Assembly (NCBI RefSeq): GCF_038024105.1
Contig: NZ_CP150661.1
Coordinates: 1,569,001-1,633,000, forward strand
Length of the DNA: 64,000 nt
From: Polaribacter butkevichii
GTDB lineage: Bacteria; Bacteroidota; Bacteroidia; Flavobacteriales; Flavobacteriaceae
Reading direction: 5' to 3'
In this document: positions 16,419-28,299 of the stretch, piece by piece
Position numbering within the stretch: position 1 is the stretch's first letter
How the letters are laid out: the number at the start of each line of letters is the position of its first letter
Position numbers and translations under genes: made by a program
The notes under the pieces: generated by a model
Seen by the model: only the letters and a program-made list of their open reading frames with translations
What the model was told of the DNA's origin: nothing
Databases searched by the model: none

Positions 16419-16730
16419 TTAAGCTTGACCAGTAGGTCCAAAATTCATAGGAATTGGAGGCTGTTCATAGTCTTTGATTTCTCCATGAGCTTGTTCAAAT
16501 TTACGAACATTATCTGCTAAAGCTTGTGTTAACCTTTTAGCATGCTGAGGCGTTAAAATTATTCTAGATTTTACTTTAGCTTTTGGTACACCAGGCATAA
16601 TATTAATAAAATCTACAATGAATTCTGACATTGAATGATTAATAATTGCAAGATTAGAGTAGGTTCCTTCCGCAATTTCTTGATCTAATTCTATATTTAT
16701 TTGTCCGTCTTTGTTTTGATCTTCTTCCAT
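16419..16730 (-). CDS. DUF3467 domain protein
   Basis: A 103-residue conserved protein of the DUF3467 family, recognisable by IINHSMSEFIVDFINIMPG, the basic VKSRIILTPQHAKRL segment and a C-terminal helix. Function is unknown. In Bacteroidota it commonly sits just after rpoC, as here, but a terminator and a repeat lie between, so it may have its own expression level. There is no signal peptide or membrane segment; it is a small cytosolic protein. Confidence 0.88.
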   Translation of the reverse strand: MEEDQNKDGQINIELDQEIAEGTYSNLAIINHSMSEFIVDFINIMPGVPKAKVKSRIILTPQHAKRLTQALADNVRKFEQAHGEIKDYEQPPIPMNFGPTGQA

Positions 16731-16748
16731 ATTAATAAATTTGTCAGG

Positions 16749-16795
16749 TCGAGCGCAGTCGACACCTAAATTATAAACCTCTCGACTGCGCTCGA
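16749..16795. repeat. 14-bp inverted repeat TCGAGCGCAGTCGA
   Basis: TCGAGCGCAGTCGA (16749-16762) and its exact reverse complement TCGACTGCGCTCGA (16782-16795) are separated by 19 bp. They are much more GC-rich than the surroundings. From memory, CTCGACTGCGCTCGAG-type words are frequent intergenic repeats in Flavobacteriaceae genomes; here they lie between rpoC and DUF3467. Confidence 0.7.
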
Positions 16796-16803
16796 GAAGA
16801 AAT

Positions 16804-16856
16804 AAAAAAAGTTGAATTGAATAGTGTAATAAGTTACAGTAAACAATTCAACTTTT
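16804..16856 (-). terminator. Terminator of rpoC
   Basis: AAAAGTTGAATTG (16807-16819) and CAATTCAACTTTT (16844-16856) are perfect complements around a 24-nt loop, with an A-run at 16804-16810 that becomes a T-tract on the minus strand, 28 bp past the rpoC stop. Confidence 0.7.
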
Positions 16857-16883
16857 AAAAAATTTTAACGTTTAAACGTTTAT

Positions 16884-19800
16884 TTAGAAACTTTTTTCCA
16901 TTTCGTCTTTAGGACCAACTAGAATTTTTTCATAAGATCTCATACCTGTACCTGCTGGAATTCTCTTACCAACAATTACATTTTCTTTTAATCCTTCTAA
17001 AGTATCTATTTTACCACTTACAGCAGCTTCGTTTAATACTTTTGTAGTTTCCTGGAAGGAAGCTGCAGAAATAAACGATTTTGTTTGTAGTGATGCTCTT
17101 GTAATACCTTGTAAAACTTGCTCTGCCGTTGCTGGTTTAGCATCTCTTGCTTCTACTAAGTTCTGATCATTTCTTCTTAATAAAGAATTTTCATCTCTTA
17201 ATTGACGTGCAGAAATAATTTGACCTGGTTTTAAATTTTCAGAGTCTCCAGCATCTTCAACAACTTTCATTCCGTAGATTGCATCGTTATCTTTGATAAA
17301 GTCAATTTTATGAATTAATTGATTCTCTAAGAATAAAGTATCTCCAGAATCTATAATTTTAACTTTACGCATCATTTGACGAACAACAACTTCAAAATGT
17401 TTGTCGTTAATTTTTACACCTTGTAAACGATATACTTCTTGTATTTCATTTACCAAGTATTCTTGTACTGCAGATGGTCCTTGAATTCTTAAAATATCTG
17501 AAGGAGTTGTAGCTCCGTCTGATAATGGCATACCTGCTTTAATAAAGTCATTTTCTTGAACTAAGATTTGGTTAGAAAGTTTAACTAAATACTTACTAAT
17601 TTCACCTGTTTTAGATTCAACAATAATTTCTCTATTTCCACGCTTAATTTTACCGAAAGAAACCACACCATCAATCTCAGAAACCACAGATGGGTTAGAA
17701 GGATTACGTGCTTCGAACAATTCTGTTACACGTGGTAAACCTCCTGTAATATCCCCTGCTTTACCAGATTTTCTAGGAATTTTCACTAATGTATGACCTG
17801 CTTCTACTTTATCTCCATCAGTAACCATTAAGTGTGCACCTAAAGGTAAACTGTAAGAACGTAAAGCATTACCGTCTTCATCTTCTATAATTAAAGATGC
17901 AATTAGTTTCTTGTTCTTAGAATCGATCATTACAATCTCTTGGAAACCTGTTTGCTCATCAACTTCTACAGAGTAGTTAATACCTTGTTGTAAGTTATCA
18001 AACTTCACTTTTCCTGCAAATTCAGAAACAATTACACCATTAAATGGATCCCATTGAACAATTACTTCACCTTTTTTAATTGATTTACGCTCTTTATCAA
18101 AAATGATAGAACCGTAAGGTAAAATGTTTGTACTCTGAGTAATTCCTGTTTTCTTATCTATAATTTTAATCTCTGCAGTTCTAGATATTACAATATCAAT
18201 TTCTTTACCGTCATTGTCTTTTCCAACAACTGTACGTAAATCATCGATAACAACTTTACCATCAAACTTAGCGATTAATTTATTCTCTTCAGAAATATTA
18301 CCTGCAACCCCACCAACGTGGAATGTACGTAATGTTAACTGTGTACCTGGTTCACCAATAGATTGTGCTGCAATAACACCAACTGCTTCACCAATTTGTA
18401 CTTTACCAAGAGTAGATAAACTTTGTCCATAACATTTAGCACAGATACCTCTAGTAGACTCACAAGTTAATGGAGATCTAACTTCTAATTTATCAATTCC
18501 TGATTTTTCTACAGCCTCTGCTAATTTAGAAGTAATTGCTTGATTTGCTCCTAAAATAAGTTCATCTGTTAATGGATGATACACATCTTGTAAAGAAACA
18601 CGTCCTTCAATTCTATCTGATAAAGATTCTACAATCTCATCATTTTTCTTTAATGCAGCAACTTCTAATCCTCTTAAAGTACCACAATCTTCTTCATTAA
18701 CAATAACGTCTTGAGAAACATCTACCAATCTACGAGTTAAGTAACCAGCATCTGCCGTTTTTAAGGCGGTATCTGCAAGTCCTTTACGCGCACCGTGCGT
18801 AGAAATAAAGTATTCTAAAATCGATAAACCTTCCTTAAAGTTAGATAGAATCGGGTTTTCAATAATTTCTCCACCACCTGCTGTAGACTTTTTAGGTTTT
18901 GCCATCAATCCACGCATACCTGTTAACTGACGAATTTGTTCTTTAGAACCCCTTGCACCAGAATCAAGCATCATGTATACCGAGTTGAAACCTTGTTGAT
19001 CTTCACGTAAGTTTTTCATCGATAATTCAGTTAATCTATTGTTGGTAGAACCCCAAACATCAATTACCTGATTGTAACGCTCTTTTTGCGTTAACATACC
19101 CATGTTATAGTTACCTATAATGATGTCTACCTCTTTATTGGCTTCATCAATCATAGATTGTTTTTCTTTAGGAATAATGATATCCCCTAATGAGAAAGAT
19201 AAACCACCTTGAAAGGCAAATTTATATCCCATATTTTTTATTGCATCTAAGAATTCTCCTGTTGTAGGAATATTTGTAGCTTTTAAAATACCACCAATAA
19301 TTCCACGTAAGTTTTTCTTAGTTAATACCTCATTAATATATCCTGCCGCAGGAGGAACAACTTCATTAAATAAAACTCTACCTACAGTAGTTTTTATAAT
19401 TTTTCTTACTTGTTCTCCGTTTTCATCAACATCATAAGTTCTAACTTTAATTCCAGCATTTAAGTCTACCATTTCTTCGTTAAAAGCAATAGTTACTTCT
19501 TCTGGCGAATAGAAAGTTAAACCTTCACCTTTAATAGGAACTTCTGGTGTAGAAATTCTTTCTTTGGTCATATAGTATAAACCAAGTACCATATCCTGAG
19601 AAGGTACAGTAACTGGAGCACCATTTGCAGGATTTAAAATATTATGAGAAGCCAACATTAATAATTGTGCTTCTAAAATAGCCTCTGGTCCTAATGGTAA
19701 GTGAACCGCCATTTGATCCCCATCAAAATCGGCATTAAATGCAGAACATGCTAATGGATGTAAACGGATTGCTTTACCTTCAATTAATTTAGGTTGAAAA

Positions 19801-21158
19801 GCTTGTATACCAAGTCTGTGTAAAGTAGGAGCCCTGTTTAATAAAACTGGATGACCTTTAATTACATTTTCTAAAATATCCCAAACTACTGGTTCTTTTC
19901 TATCTATTATTTTCTTTGCAGATTTAACTGTTTTTACAATTCCTCTTTCAATTAGTTTTCTAATTACAAAAGGTTTGTAAAGTTCAGCTGCCATATCTTT
20001 TGGCAATCCACATTCAGACAATTTCATTTCTGGTCCAACAACAATTACAGAACGTGCAGAATAATCAACACGTTTTCCTAATAAATTCTGACGGAAACGT
20101 CCTTGTTTACCTTTTAATGAATCTGATAACGATTTTAAAGGTCTGTTAGATTCTGTTTTTACTGCAGATGATTTACGAGTGTTGTCAAATAATGAATCTA
20201 CAGATTCTTGCAACATACGTTTTTCATTACGTAAAATAACTTCAGGAGCTTTTATTTCTACCAATCTTTTTAAACGATTGTTTCTAATAATAACTCTTCT
20301 ATATAAATCATTTAAATCTGAAGTAGCAAAACGACCTCCATCTAATGGCACTAATGGTCTTAATTCTGGTGGAATAACCGGAATTGCTTTCATGATCATC
20401 CATTCTGGATGATTTTCTCTATTTTTCTGAGAATCTCTAAATGCTTCAACTACATTTAAACGTTTTAAAGCTTCAGTTTTACGTTGTTTAGACGTTTCTG
20501 TATTTGCTTTATGTCTTAATTCAAAAGACAACCCATCTAAATCGATACGTGCTAATAAATCAATTAAACATTCAGCACCCATTTTAGCGATAAACTTGTT
20601 TGGGTCAGAATCATCTAAGTATTGGTTATCTTGTGGTAACTCATCAGCAATATCTAAATATTCTTCTTCCGTTAAGAAATCCATTTTTTGTAATGGTTCT
20701 CCTTCCACATTTTTTGCAATACCTGGTTGAATTACTACGTAACGTTCGTAGTAAATAATCATATCTAACTTTTTAGATGGCAGACCTAAAAGGTATCCCA
20801 TTTTGTTAGGCAATGATCTAAAGTACCAAATATGAGCCACAGGAACTACCAAATTGATATGTCCTACTCTATCTCTACGTACTTTCTTTTCTGTTACTTC
20901 TACACCACATCTATCACAAACGATACCCTTGTAGCGAATTCTTTTGTACTTTCCACAAGCACATTCATAATCCTTTACAGGACCAAAAATACGCTCACAA
21001 AATAAACCATCTCTTTCTGGCTTGTGTGTACGGTAATTTATAGTTTCTGGTTTTAAAACTTCACCCTTAGAAATTTCTAAAATAGCTTCTGGTGATGATA
21101 AACCAATTGAGATTTTGTTAAACTTTTTTACAGTGTATTTCTCTTGTTTTCTTGCCAT
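16884..21158 (-). CDS. rpoC: RNA polymerase subunit beta-prime
   Basis: A 1424-residue beta-prime subunit of RNA polymerase. The N-terminal zinc-binding region carries CACGK and CDRCG cysteines, the catalytic NADFDGD loop lies near residues 473-479 (three Asp residues hold the catalytic Mg2+), and a second Cys cluster (CxxxxxxCAKC) lies near residue 905. Length is normal for Bacteroidota. It follows rpoB after 79 bp containing a perfect hairpin and ends at its own terminator. It is an essential gene with no visible lesion. Confidence 0.98.
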   Translation of the reverse strand: MARKQEKYTVKKFNKISIGLSSPEAILEISKGEVLKPETINYRTHKPERDGLFCERIFGPVKDYECACGKYKRIRYKGIVCDRCGVEVTEKKVRRDRVGHINLVVPVAHIWYFRSLPNKMGYLLGLPSKKLDMIIYYERYVVIQPGIAKNVEGEPLQKMDFLTEEEYLDIADELPQDNQYLDDSDPNKFIAKMGAECLIDLLARIDLDGLSFELRHKANTETSKQRKTEALKRLNVVEAFRDSQKNRENHPEWMIMKAIPVIPPELRPLVPLDGGRFATSDLNDLYRRVIIRNNRLKRLVEIKAPEVILRNEKRMLQESVDSLFDNTRKSSAVKTESNRPLKSLSDSLKGKQGRFRQNLLGKRVDYSARSVIVVGPEMKLSECGLPKDMAAELYKPFVIRKLIERGIVKTVKSAKKIIDRKEPVVWDILENVIKGHPVLLNRAPTLHRLGIQAFQPKLIEGKAIRLHPLACSAFNADFDGDQMAVHLPLGPEAILEAQLLMLASHNILNPANGAPVTVPSQDMVLGLYYMTKERISTPEVPIKGEGLTFYSPEEVTIAFNEEMVDLNAGIKVRTYDVDENGEQVRKIIKTTVGRVLFNEVVPPAAGYINEVLTKKNLRGIIGGILKATNIPTTGEFLDAIKNMGYKFAFQGGLSFSLGDIIIPKEKQSMIDEANKEVDIIIGNYNMGMLTQKERYNQVIDVWGSTNNRLTELSMKNLREDQQGFNSVYMMLDSGARGSKEQIRQLTGMRGLMAKPKKSTAGGGEIIENPILSNFKEGLSILEYFISTHGARKGLADTALKTADAGYLTRRLVDVSQDVIVNEEDCGTLRGLEVAALKKNDEIVESLSDRIEGRVSLQDVYHPLTDELILGANQAITSKLAEAVEKSGIDKLEVRSPLTCESTRGICAKCYGQSLSTLGKVQIGEAVGVIAAQSIGEPGTQLTLRTFHVGGVAGNISEENKLIAKFDGKVVIDDLRTVVGKDNDGKEIDIVISRTAEIKIIDKKTGITQSTNILPYGSIIFDKERKSIKKGEVIVQWDPFNGVIVSEFAGKVKFDNLQQGINYSVEVDEQTGFQEIVMIDSKNKKLIASLIIEDEDGNALRSYSLPLGAHLMVTDGDKVEAGHTLVKIPRKSGKAGDITGGLPRVTELFEARNPSNPSVVSEIDGVVSFGKIKRGNREIIVESKTGEISKYLVKLSNQILVQENDFIKAGMPLSDGATTPSDILRIQGPSAVQEYLVNEIQEVYRLQGVKINDKHFEVVVRQMMRKVKIIDSGDTLFLENQLIHKIDFIKDNDAIYGMKVVEDAGDSENLKPGQIISARQLRDENSLLRRNDQNLVEARDAKPATAEQVLQGITRASLQTKSFISAASFQETTKVLNEAAVSGKIDTLEGLKENVIVGKRIPAGTGMRSYEKILVGPKDEMEKSF

Positions 21159-21189
21159 GTCTTTTAATAAGTATTCAGTTGGCAGTATT

Positions 21190-21223
21190 CAATAATCAGT
21201 AACTAAATTGTTACTGATTATTG
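21190..21223. repeat. Perfect 14-bp stem between rpoB and rpoC
   Basis: CAATAATCAGTAAC (21190-21203) and GTTACTGATTATTG (21210-21223) are exact complements with a 6-nt loop. There is no T-tract on the minus strand, so it is more likely an RNA processing or stability element than a terminator. The adjoining CAGTTGGCAGTATTCA sequence is repeat-like. Confidence 0.6.
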
Positions 21224-21237
21224 GTTACTGAAAAAAT

Positions 21238-24200
21238 TTATTCTTCTAATCTAACGTCTAAACCTAAACCTTTAAGTTCATGCATTAATACGTTAAATGA
21301 TTCTGGTAAACCTGGTTCTGGCATAGTTTCACCTTTTACAATACTTTCGTATGTTTTAGCTCTACCCATCACATCATCCGATTTTACAGTTAAGATTTCT
21401 CTTAAGATACTTGAAGCACCATAAGCCTCAAGTGCCCAAACTTCCATCTCACCAAAACGTTGTCCTCCAAATTGTGCTTTACCACCTAATGGTTGTTGCG
21501 TAATTAAAGAGTATGGTCCAATAGAACGAGCGTGCATCTTATCATCAATCATGTGACCTAACTTGATCATATAAATGATACCAACTGTTGCTGGTTGATC
21601 AAAACGTTTTCCTGTTCCACCATCGTATAAGTAAGTATGACCAAATCTTGGTACACCTGCTGTATCTGTAATTTCGTTGATCTGTTCTAAAGATGCTCCA
21701 TCAAAAATTGGTGTTGCATATTTAGTTCCTAATTTTTGACCTGCCCAACCAAGAACAGTTTCATAAATCTGACCAATATTCATACGAGAAGGTACCCCTA
21801 ATGGGTTTAATACGATATCTACTGGAGTTCCGTCTTCTAAGAAAGGCATATCTTCTGCTCTAACAATACGAGCAACAATACCTTTATTACCATGACGTCC
21901 TGCCATTTTATCACCAACTTTTAATTTACGTTTCTTAGCAATGTAAACTTTGGCAAGTTTTAAAATACCTGCTGGTAATTCATCTCCTACAGAGATTGTA
22001 AATTTTTGACGACGTAAAGAACCTTGTAAATCATTTACTTTAATTTTGTAATTGTGAACTAATTCACCTACTAAATTATTCAATTCTTTATCCGTTGTCC
22101 AAGAACCTGTTAAATGCACATAATCATCAACAGAATTTAACATTTTAAGTGTATATTTTTTACCTTTTGGTAAAACTTCTTCACCTAAATCATTATAAAC
22201 TCCTTGCGAAGTTTTTCCGCTAATAAGCATAAACAATTTGTCTATTAAAACATCTTTTAAACTTTCGAATTTCGATACAAAAGATGCCTCTAACTTAGAT
22301 ACAGCTTCTTTATCTCTTAATCGTTTGTTTTTATCTTTAACAGCTCTTCTAAATAATTTTTTATCAATTACTACACCTCTTAATGATGGAGAAGCTTTTA
22401 ATGATGCATCTTTTACATCACCTGCTTTATCACCAAAAATAGCACGTAATAATTTTTCTTCTGGCGTTGGATCAGATTCTCCTTTTGGTGTAATTTTACC
22501 AATTAAGATATCACCTGGATTCACTTCTGCTCCAATTCTAATCATTCCGTTTTCATCTAAATCTTTTGTAGCTTCTTCAGAAACGTTAGGAATATCATTA
22601 GTTAACTCTTCAGTTCCTAATTTTGTATCTCTTACGTCTAAAGAATACTCATCAATATGTATAGATGTAAATATATCTTCACGAACAACTTTTTCTGAAA
22701 TTACAATTGCATCCTCAAAATTATACCCTTTCCAAGGCATAAAGGCTACTTTCATATTTCTTCCTAAAGCTAATTCTCCTTTTTGTGTAGCATAACCTTC
22801 ACAAAGAACTTGTCCTTCTTCTACTCTATCACCTTTTTCTACAATAGGTTTTAGATTGATGTTTGTTCCTTGATTGGTTTTTCTAAATTTAATTAAGTTA
22901 TAAGATACTTCATCAGATTCAAAACTTACTAGTTTTTCTTCTTCAGATCTATCATACTTAATTGTAATTTTATTAGCATCTACATAAGTTACCTCTCCGG
23001 CTCCTTCTGCATTGATTAAGATACGAGAATCTTTTGCAACTCTACGCTCTAAACCTGTACCTACAATTGGAGATTCTGGTCTTAATAATGGTACTGCTTG
23101 ACGCATCATGTTAGATCCCATCAAGGCTCTATTGGCATCATCATGTTCCAAGAAAGGAATTAAAGATGCTGAAATTGAAGCAATTTGATTAGGAGCAACA
23201 TCCATATAATCAATAGCATCTGGCCCAACAACTGGGAAATCACCACCTTCACGAGCAATCACTCTTTCAGCGATAAAACTTCCATCCTCATTTAATTCTA
23301 AGTTAGATTGAGCAAATTTCATTCCCTCTTCTTCCTCAGCACTTAAATAGGTAGGTTCTACTGTTTCTACAACACCATCATTAACTTTTCTATATGGAGT
23401 TTCAATAAACCCTAAGTTGTTCACTTTTGCAAAAACAGAAAGTGAAGAAATTAAACCAATATTTGGTCCCTCTGGAGTTTCAATTGGACATAAACGACCA
23501 TAGTGAGTATAATGAACATCACGTACCTCAAAACCTGCTCTTTCTCTTGATAAACCACCTGGTCCAAGTGCAGATAATCTACGCTTATGAGTAATCTCTG
23601 CTAATGGATTTGTTTGATCCATAAACTGAGATAACTGGTTGGTACCAAAGAATGAGTTAATTACAGATGATAATGTTTTAGCATTAATCAAATCGATAGG
23701 TGTAAACACCTCGTTGTCACGTACATTCATACGTTCACGAATGGTTCTAGCCATACGAGCTAAACCAACACCAAACTGACCTGCTAATTGCTCACCAACA
23801 GTTCTTACACGTCTGTTAGATAAGTGATCAATATCATCTACCTCTGCTTTAGAGTTGATTAACTCAATTAAATATTTAATAATAGTTATAATATCTAATT
23901 TTGTTAATACCTTTTGATCAATAGGTTCATTTAACTGAAGTTTAGTGTTCATTCTAAAACGACCAACTTCCCCTAAATTATATCTTTGTTCAGAAAAGAA
24001 TAACTTATCTATAATACCTCTTGCAGTCTCTTCATCTGGCGGTTCTGCATTACGTAATTGTCTATAAATATGTTCTACTGCTTCTTTTTCTGAATTGGTA
24101 GGATCTTTTTGTAGTGTATTATGAATAATAGCATAATCTGCCATATCGTTATCTTCTTTATGAAGTAAAACGGTTTTAGCACCTGCATCAATTATTTCAT

Positions 24201-25047
24201 CAATATGTTCTTTATCTAAAATAGTATCACGATCAAAAACTATTTCATTTCTTTCGATTGATACAACTTCACCAGTATCTTCATCCACAAAATCTTCATG
24301 CCAAGTTTTTAAAACTCTAGCGGCTAATTTGCGACCTAATACTTTTTTTAATCCAGCTTTAGATACCTTTACTTCTTCAGCAAGGTCAAAAATCTCTAAA
24401 ATATCTTTATCTCTTTCAAAACCAATAGCTCTGAATAATGTTGTAACTGGTAATTTTTTCTTTCTATCAATATAAGCATACATTACTTGATTGATATCGG
24501 TAGCAAATTCTATCCAAGAACCTTTAAAAGGAATTACCCTAGCAGAATATAATTTTGTACCGTTTGCATGGAAAGACTGTCCAAAGAATACACCTGGTGA
24601 TCTGTGTAACTGAGAAACCACAACACGCTCTGCACCATTGATTACAAAGGTACCTGAGTTTGTCATGTAAGGAATTGTACCAAGATAAACATCTTGTACA
24701 ATTGTTTCGAAATCTTCATGTTCTGGGTCTGTACAGTACAATTTAAGACGTGCTTTTAACGGCACACTGTGTGTAAGACCTCTTTCAATACATTCTTGTA
24801 TTGAATATCTTGGCGGATCTACAAAGTAGTCTAAAAATTCTAATACAAATTGATTTCTTGTATCTGTAATTGGAAAGTTATCCATGAAGGTTTTGTACAA
24901 ACCTTCTTCACCTCTTTCTTCTGCCTTTGTTTGAAGTTGGAAAAAATCTTGAAAAGATTTTACCTGAATATCCAAAAAGTCTGGATATTCCTTAATCATT
25001 TGAGAAGTAGCGAAGTTGATTCTTTCAGTAGTGTTTTTCGTTGCCAA
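21238..25047 (-). CDS. rpoB: RNA polymerase subunit beta
   Basis: A 1269-residue beta subunit of RNA polymerase, with the rifampicin-pocket segment ([18 protein letters not shown] then [10 protein letters not shown]) and the conserved [14 protein letters not shown] near the catalytic centre. The rifampicin-pocket residues Q, D, H/R and S are the normal sensitive-type residues as far as visible (QLSQFMDQ...HKRRLSALG). Length is typical of the phylum. It lies downstream of rplL, with a hairpin in the gap, and upstream of rpoC. Confidence 0.98.
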   Translation of the reverse strand: MATKNTTERINFATSQMIKEYPDFLDIQVKSFQDFFQLQTKAEERGEEGLYKTFMDNFPITDTRNQFVLEFLDYFVDPPRYSIQECIERGLTHSVPLKARLKLYCTDPEHEDFETIVQDVYLGTIPYMTNSGTFVINGAERVVVSQLHRSPGVFFGQSFHANGTKLYSARVIPFKGSWIEFATDINQVMYAYIDRKKKLPVTTLFRAIGFERDKDILEIFDLAEEVKVSKAGLKKVLGRKLAARVLKTWHEDFVDEDTGEVVSIERNEIVFDRDTILDKEHIDEIIDAGAKTVLLHKEDNDMADYAIIHNTLQKDPTNSEKEAVEHIYRQLRNAEPPDEETARGIIDKLFFSEQRYNLGEVGRFRMNTKLQLNEPIDQKVLTKLDIITIIKYLIELINSKAEVDDIDHLSNRRVRTVGEQLAGQFGVGLARMARTIRERMNVRDNEVFTPIDLINAKTLSSVINSFFGTNQLSQFMDQTNPLAEITHKRRLSALGPGGLSRERAGFEVRDVHYTHYGRLCPIETPEGPNIGLISSLSVFAKVNNLGFIETPYRKVNDGVVETVEPTYLSAEEEEGMKFAQSNLELNEDGSFIAERVIAREGGDFPVVGPDAIDYMDVAPNQIASISASLIPFLEHDDANRALMGSNMMRQAVPLLRPESPIVGTGLERRVAKDSRILINAEGAGEVTYVDANKITIKYDRSEEEKLVSFESDEVSYNLIKFRKTNQGTNINLKPIVEKGDRVEEGQVLCEGYATQKGELALGRNMKVAFMPWKGYNFEDAIVISEKVVREDIFTSIHIDEYSLDVRDTKLGTEELTNDIPNVSEEATKDLDENGMIRIGAEVNPGDILIGKITPKGESDPTPEEKLLRAIFGDKAGDVKDASLKASPSLRGVVIDKKLFRRAVKDKNKRLRDKEAVSKLEASFVSKFESLKDVLIDKLFMLISGKTSQGVYNDLGEEVLPKGKKYTLKMLNSVDDYVHLTGSWTTDKELNNLVGELVHNYKIKVNDLQGSLRRQKFTISVGDELPAGILKLAKVYIAKKRKLKVGDKMAGRHGNKGIVARIVRAEDMPFLEDGTPVDIVLNPLGVPSRMNIGQIYETVLGWAGQKLGTKYATPIFDGASLEQINEITDTAGVPRFGHTYLYDGGTGKRFDQPATVGIIYMIKLGHMIDDKMHARSIGPYSLITQQPLGGKAQFGGQRFGEMEVWALEAYGASSILREILTVKSDDVMGRAKTYESIVKGETMPEPGLPESFNVLMHELKGLGLDVRLEE

Positions 25048-25160
25048 AAGAGAGTATTTTTTTGATTAAAAATCTAAATTAAAATAAAAAACGAATATAT
25101 ACACAAAATGGTTTAGGTCTAAAAACGTTAGTTCTTAGTACCTAAACCTAAATTTGTTTT

Positions 25161-25186
25161 CCCGTTACGTTCTTCACGTACTCGGG
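25161..25186 (-). promoter_or_regulatory. Hairpin between rplL and rpoB
   Basis: CCCG-TACGT pairs with ACGTA-CGGG around TTCTTC (25161-25186), 9-35 nt past the rplL stop in the direction of transcription. In enterobacteria this gap carries an attenuator and an RNase III site that lower rpoBC relative to ribosomal proteins; a similar role is inferred from position. Confidence 0.5.
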
Positions 25187-25195
25187 ATATGTAGC

Positions 25196-25570
25196 TTACT
25201 TAAGCTCTACCTCAGCTCCAGCTTCTTCTAAAGATTTTTTAAGACCTTCAGCCTCATCTTTAGAGATACCTTCTTTTACTGCTGCAGGAGCACTATCTAC
25301 AATACCTTTAGCTTCTTTTAAACCTAATCCAGTTAATTCTTTAACTAATTTTACAACTGCTAATTTAGAACTTCCTGCTGCTGTTAAGATAACGTCAAAT
25401 TCTGTTTTCTCATCTGCTGCATCATCTCCTCCTGCTGCTGGTCCTGCTACTGCTACTGCAGCTGCTGCTGGCTCAATACCATACTCATCTTTTAAAATAG
25501 TAGCTAATTCATTAACTTCTTTTACTGTTAAGTTAACTAATTGCTCTGCGAAATCTTTTAATTCTGCCAT
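25196..25570 (-). CDS. rplL: Ribosomal protein bL12 (L7/L12)
   Basis: A 124-residue L7/L12 stalk protein that recruits translation GTPases. It has an N-terminal dimerisation helix ([17 protein letters not shown]), an Ala/Gly-rich hinge (about residues 36-52) and a C-terminal factor-binding domain with [20 protein letters not shown]. It lies 50 bp after rplJ, the normal stalk operon order. Confidence 0.97.
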   Translation of the reverse strand: MAELKDFAEQLVNLTVKEVNELATILKDEYGIEPAAAAVAVAGPAAGGDDAADEKTEFDVILTAAGSSKLAVVKLVKELTGLGLKEAKGIVDSAPAAVKEGISKDEAEGLKKSLEEAGAEVELK

Positions 25571-25620
25571 TTTAATTGTTTTTAAAATTTTGTTTTATTA
25601 TAGTTTATTTGTGCGCGATA

Positions 25621-26139
25621 TTATTTTTCAGATAATGTTTTGATAATACCTGAAAGTGTTTGTCCACCTGATTGTAATGCTGAAATAACATTTTTAGCAG
25701 GAGACTGTAATAATCCAATGATTTCTCCAATAAGTTCTTCTCTAGATTTAATATCTACTAAAGCATCTAATTGATCATCACCAATGTAAACAGATTCTTC
25801 TGCAAAAGCACCTTTTAAAATAGGTCTATCTTTAGTTTTCTTTCTGAATTCTTTGATTAATTTAGCTGGAGCATTTGCTGCTTCAGAAATCATCATTGAT
25901 GTATTACCTTTTAATACTGATGGTAAGTCTCCAAATTCTTTATCTGAAGCTTCCATTGCTTTTGCAAGTAATGTATTTTTAACAACTGATAACTGAACAC
26001 CTGCTTTAAAACATGCTCTACGTAAGTTAGAGGTAGTTTGTGCATCTAATCCAGAAATATCTGCTAAATATAACGTATTTGTATCTGCTAATACTGCTGT
26101 TAAATCTTGTATTACTTGTGATTTCTCTTCTCTAGTCAT
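25621..26139 (-). CDS. rplJ: Ribosomal protein uL10
   Basis: A 172-residue L10, the base of the ribosomal stalk to which L7/L12 dimers bind through its C-terminal helix. Recognised by the N-terminal MTREEKSQVIQDLTAVL, the VVKNTLLAKAM motif and its place between rplA and rplL. In many bacteria L10 with L7/L12 represses its own mRNA; no leader structure is clear here because the gap to rplA is only 19 bp. Confidence 0.97.
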   Translation of the reverse strand: MTREEKSQVIQDLTAVLADTNTLYLADISGLDAQTTSNLRRACFKAGVQLSVVKNTLLAKAMEASDKEFGDLPSVLKGNTSMMISEAANAPAKLIKEFRKKTKDRPILKGAFAEESVYIGDDQLDALVDIKSREELIGEIIGLLQSPAKNVISALQSGGQTLSGIIKTLSEK

Positions 26140-26158
26140 AATTATAAGTTTTAACGTA

Positions 26159-26848
26159 TTAAACAGCTTTTACATCAACAGCAATACTAGGACTCATAGT
26201 ACTAGACATAAAAACGCTTTTTACATACGTTCCTTTTGCAGTTGTTGGTTTCAATTTAATGATAGTTTGTATTAACTCGTTTGCATTTTCTTCAATTTTC
26301 TTAGCATCAAAAGATACTTTTCCAATTGCTGCATGAACGATACCCGTTTTATCAACTTTAAAATCGATTTTACCAGCTTTTACATCTGTAACAGCTTTTG
26401 CAACGTCCATTGTTACTGTACCTGTTTTTGGGTTTGGCATTAAACCTCTAGGACCTAAAATCCTTCCTAAAGGACCTAATTTACCCATTACACTAGGCAT
26501 TGTAATAATTACATCTACATCTGTCCATCCTCCTTTAATCTTTTGAAGGTACTCATCTAACCCAACATAATCTGCACCTGCTGCTGTAGCTTCTGCTTCT
26601 TTATCTGGTGTTACTAATGCTAAAACTTTTACATCTTTTCCTGTTCCGTGAGGTAATGTTACAACTCCACGAACCATTTGATTTGCTTTACGAGGATCTA
26701 CTCCTAAACGTATAGCTAGATCTACTGATGCATCAAACTTTACATTAGTAATGTCTTTGACTAGCGCTGAAGCTGCTGCTAAATCATAAGATTTAGAGCT
26801 GTCTACCTTTGCGTAAGCTTCTTTTTGCTTTTTTGTTAATTTTGCCAT
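26159..26848 (-). CDS. rplA: Ribosomal protein uL1
   Basis: A 229-residue L1, the mobile L1-stalk protein involved in release of E-site tRNA and a translational repressor of its own operon in many bacteria. Diagnostic segments are [13 protein letters not shown] and the basic N-terminus. It starts 20 bp after rplK and has a normal length. Confidence 0.97.
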   Translation of the reverse strand: MAKLTKKQKEAYAKVDSSKSYDLAAASALVKDITNVKFDASVDLAIRLGVDPRKANQMVRGVVTLPHGTGKDVKVLALVTPDKEAEATAAGADYVGLDEYLQKIKGGWTDVDVIITMPSVMGKLGPLGRILGPRGLMPNPKTGTVTMDVAKAVTDVKAGKIDFKVDKTGIVHAAIGKVSFDAKKIEENANELIQTIIKLKPTTAKGTYVKSVFMSSTMSPSIAVDVKAV

Positions 26849-26868
26849 TTTACTACTTTTTATAAAGT

Positions 26869-27306
26869 TTATGCTGGTGCATCTCCTTTTACTGTTAATC
26901 CCATAGAACGTGCTGTACCTGCAATCATACGCATTGCTGAAGAAATTTCAAAGGCATTTAAATCTACCATTTTGTCTTCTGCGATCGTTTTAATTTGATC
27001 CCAAGTAACTGATGCTACTTTCTTTCTGTTTGGTTCTCCTGAACCTTTTTTAATTTTGGCCGCTTCTAGTAACTGAACTGCTGCAGGAGGAGTTTTTACA
27101 AGAAAATCAAATGATTTATCTTTGAAAACAGTAATAACAACAGGTAAAACTTTACCTTGTTTGTCTTGCGTTCTTGCATTAAACTGTTTACAGAACTCCA
27201 TAATGTTAACACCAGCAGCTCCTAAAGCAGGTCCAACCGGCGGCGATGGATTCGCTGCGCCTCCCTTTACTTGTAACTTAACTACTTTACTAACTTCTTT
27301 TGCCAT
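26869..27306 (-). CDS. rplK: Ribosomal protein uL11
   Basis: A 145-residue L11, which binds the GTPase-associated region of 23S rRNA and is needed for stringent-response sensing. Signature [20 protein letters not shown] at the N-terminus and the C-terminal RNA-binding [15 protein letters not shown]. First ribosomal gene of the rplKAJL run, 76 bp after nusG. Confidence 0.97.
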   Translation of the reverse strand: MAKEVSKVVKLQVKGGAANPSPPVGPALGAAGVNIMEFCKQFNARTQDKQGKVLPVVITVFKDKSFDFLVKTPPAAVQLLEAAKIKKGSGEPNRKKVASVTWDQIKTIAEDKMVDLNAFEISSAMRMIAGTARSMGLTVKGDAPA

Positions 27307-27382
27307 TTTAAAAATGTTTAATGATTTATTTTAAGTTGGAAGCCAAAAAATAAATCGATATCAATATATATTTGTGTAACAA

Positions 27383-27934
27383 TTATATCTTTTCTACTTG
27401 CATATAACTTAATTCTAATGGTGTTTTTCTTCCGAATATTTTTACCATTACTTCAAGTTTACGCTTTTCTTCGTTTACTTTCTCTATAGTTCCATCAAAT
27501 CCATTAAAAGGACCATCTACAACTTTTACGGTTTCACCTACATTAAAAGGAATTGCAATGTTTTCATCTTGTACAGATAATTCATCAACTTTACCTAACA
27601 TTCTGTTAACTTCTGCTTTACGCATAGGAACAGGTTCACCACCTTTTACTTCTCCTAAAAACCCAATAACACCAGTGATTCCTTTTATTACGTGAGGTAC
27701 TTCTCCAGAAAGGTTTGCCTCAACCATAATATAACCAGGAAAGTATACTCTTTCTCTATTTACTTTTTTTCCATTTCTAATCTGAATAACTTTTTCAGTT
27801 GGCACGATTACTTGACTAACATAATCAGATAATCCTACTCTAGAAATTTCAGTTTCAATATAAGCTTTTACTTTATTTTCTTGTCCTCCAATGGCTCTAA
27901 CAACATACCACTTCATTACTGAATCAGCTGCCAT
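27383..27934 (-). CDS. nusG: Transcription termination/antitermination factor NusG
   Basis: A 183-residue NusG with an N-terminal NGN domain (KWYVVRAIGGQENKVK, then VYFPGYIMVEA) that binds the RNA polymerase clamp, and a C-terminal KOW domain (VVDGPFNGFDGTIEKV) that contacts S10 or Rho. It follows secE after 2 nt, so the two are coupled. Confidence 0.97.
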   Translation of the reverse strand: MAADSVMKWYVVRAIGGQENKVKAYIETEISRVGLSDYVSQVIVPTEKVIQIRNGKKVNRERVYFPGYIMVEANLSGEVPHVIKGITGVIGFLGEVKGGEPVPMRKAEVNRMLGKVDELSVQDENIAIPFNVGETVKVVDGPFNGFDGTIEKVNEEKRKLEVMVKIFGRKTPLELSYMQVEKI

Positions 27935-27936
27935 AA

Positions 27937-28134
27937 TTAGTTAGATTTAAACATTCCAAAAAAGTTATCTAATCCTGTCTGAAAAACATAATCTATACCA
28001 GCGACTGCTAATGCGAATACAATTGTAAAAACAGCGACAGTTACCGTTGTTTTTTGAGCATCCTCTTTAGAGATCCAAGTCATGTGGTTACTTAATTCGT
28101 CAAAAGAATCTTTGATATATTGTATAAAGTTCAT
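27937..28134 (-). CDS. secE: Preprotein translocase subunit SecE
   Basis: A 65-residue single-span SecE that clamps SecY in the Sec translocon. The N-terminal amphipathic helix (IQYIKDSFDELSNHMTW) is followed by one membrane helix (VTVAVFTIVFALAVAGIDYVF). It sits between tRNA-Trp and nusG, the standard bacterial order. Confidence 0.95.
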   Translation of the reverse strand: MNFIQYIKDSFDELSNHMTWISKEDAQKTTVTVAVFTIVFALAVAGIDYVFQTGLDNFFGMFKSN

Positions 28135-28154
28135 TTTACTTTTATGTTTTATTG

Positions 28155-28226
28155 CACGGGCGGAGAGATTCGAACTCCCGACAGCTGGTTTTGGAGACCA
28201 GTGCTCTACCGCTGAACTACGCCCGT
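28155..28226 (-). tRNA. tRNA-Trp(CCA)
   Basis: Minus-strand cloverleaf with acceptor ACGGGCG/CGCCCGT, anticodon loop TCTCCAAAA with anticodon CCA and T-arm GGAGTTCGAATCTCC; 3' CCA is not encoded. It is located between tuf and secE. Confidence 0.95.
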
Positions 28227-28241
28227 ATTTTATTCATTATT

Positions 28242-28272
28242 AAAGGCGTTCCGTTAGAAACGGAACACCCTT
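28242..28272 (-). terminator. Hairpin downstream of tuf
   Basis: AAAGGCGTTCCGTT (28242-28255) pairs with AACGGAAC-A-CCCTT (28259-28272) with one mismatch. On the minus strand it is followed by only TTTAATAAT, so it may be a partial terminator that lets transcription continue into tRNA-Trp and secE. Confidence 0.5.
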
Positions 28273-28299
28273 AGAATTTATTTATCAAACTAATAAATC

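Noticed and set aside
22238..22795. 185-residue plus-strand ORF inside rpoB
   Set aside because: It is antisense to an essential conserved gene, and its Ser/Ile/Phe-rich composition is typical of reverse frames of AT-rich genes.
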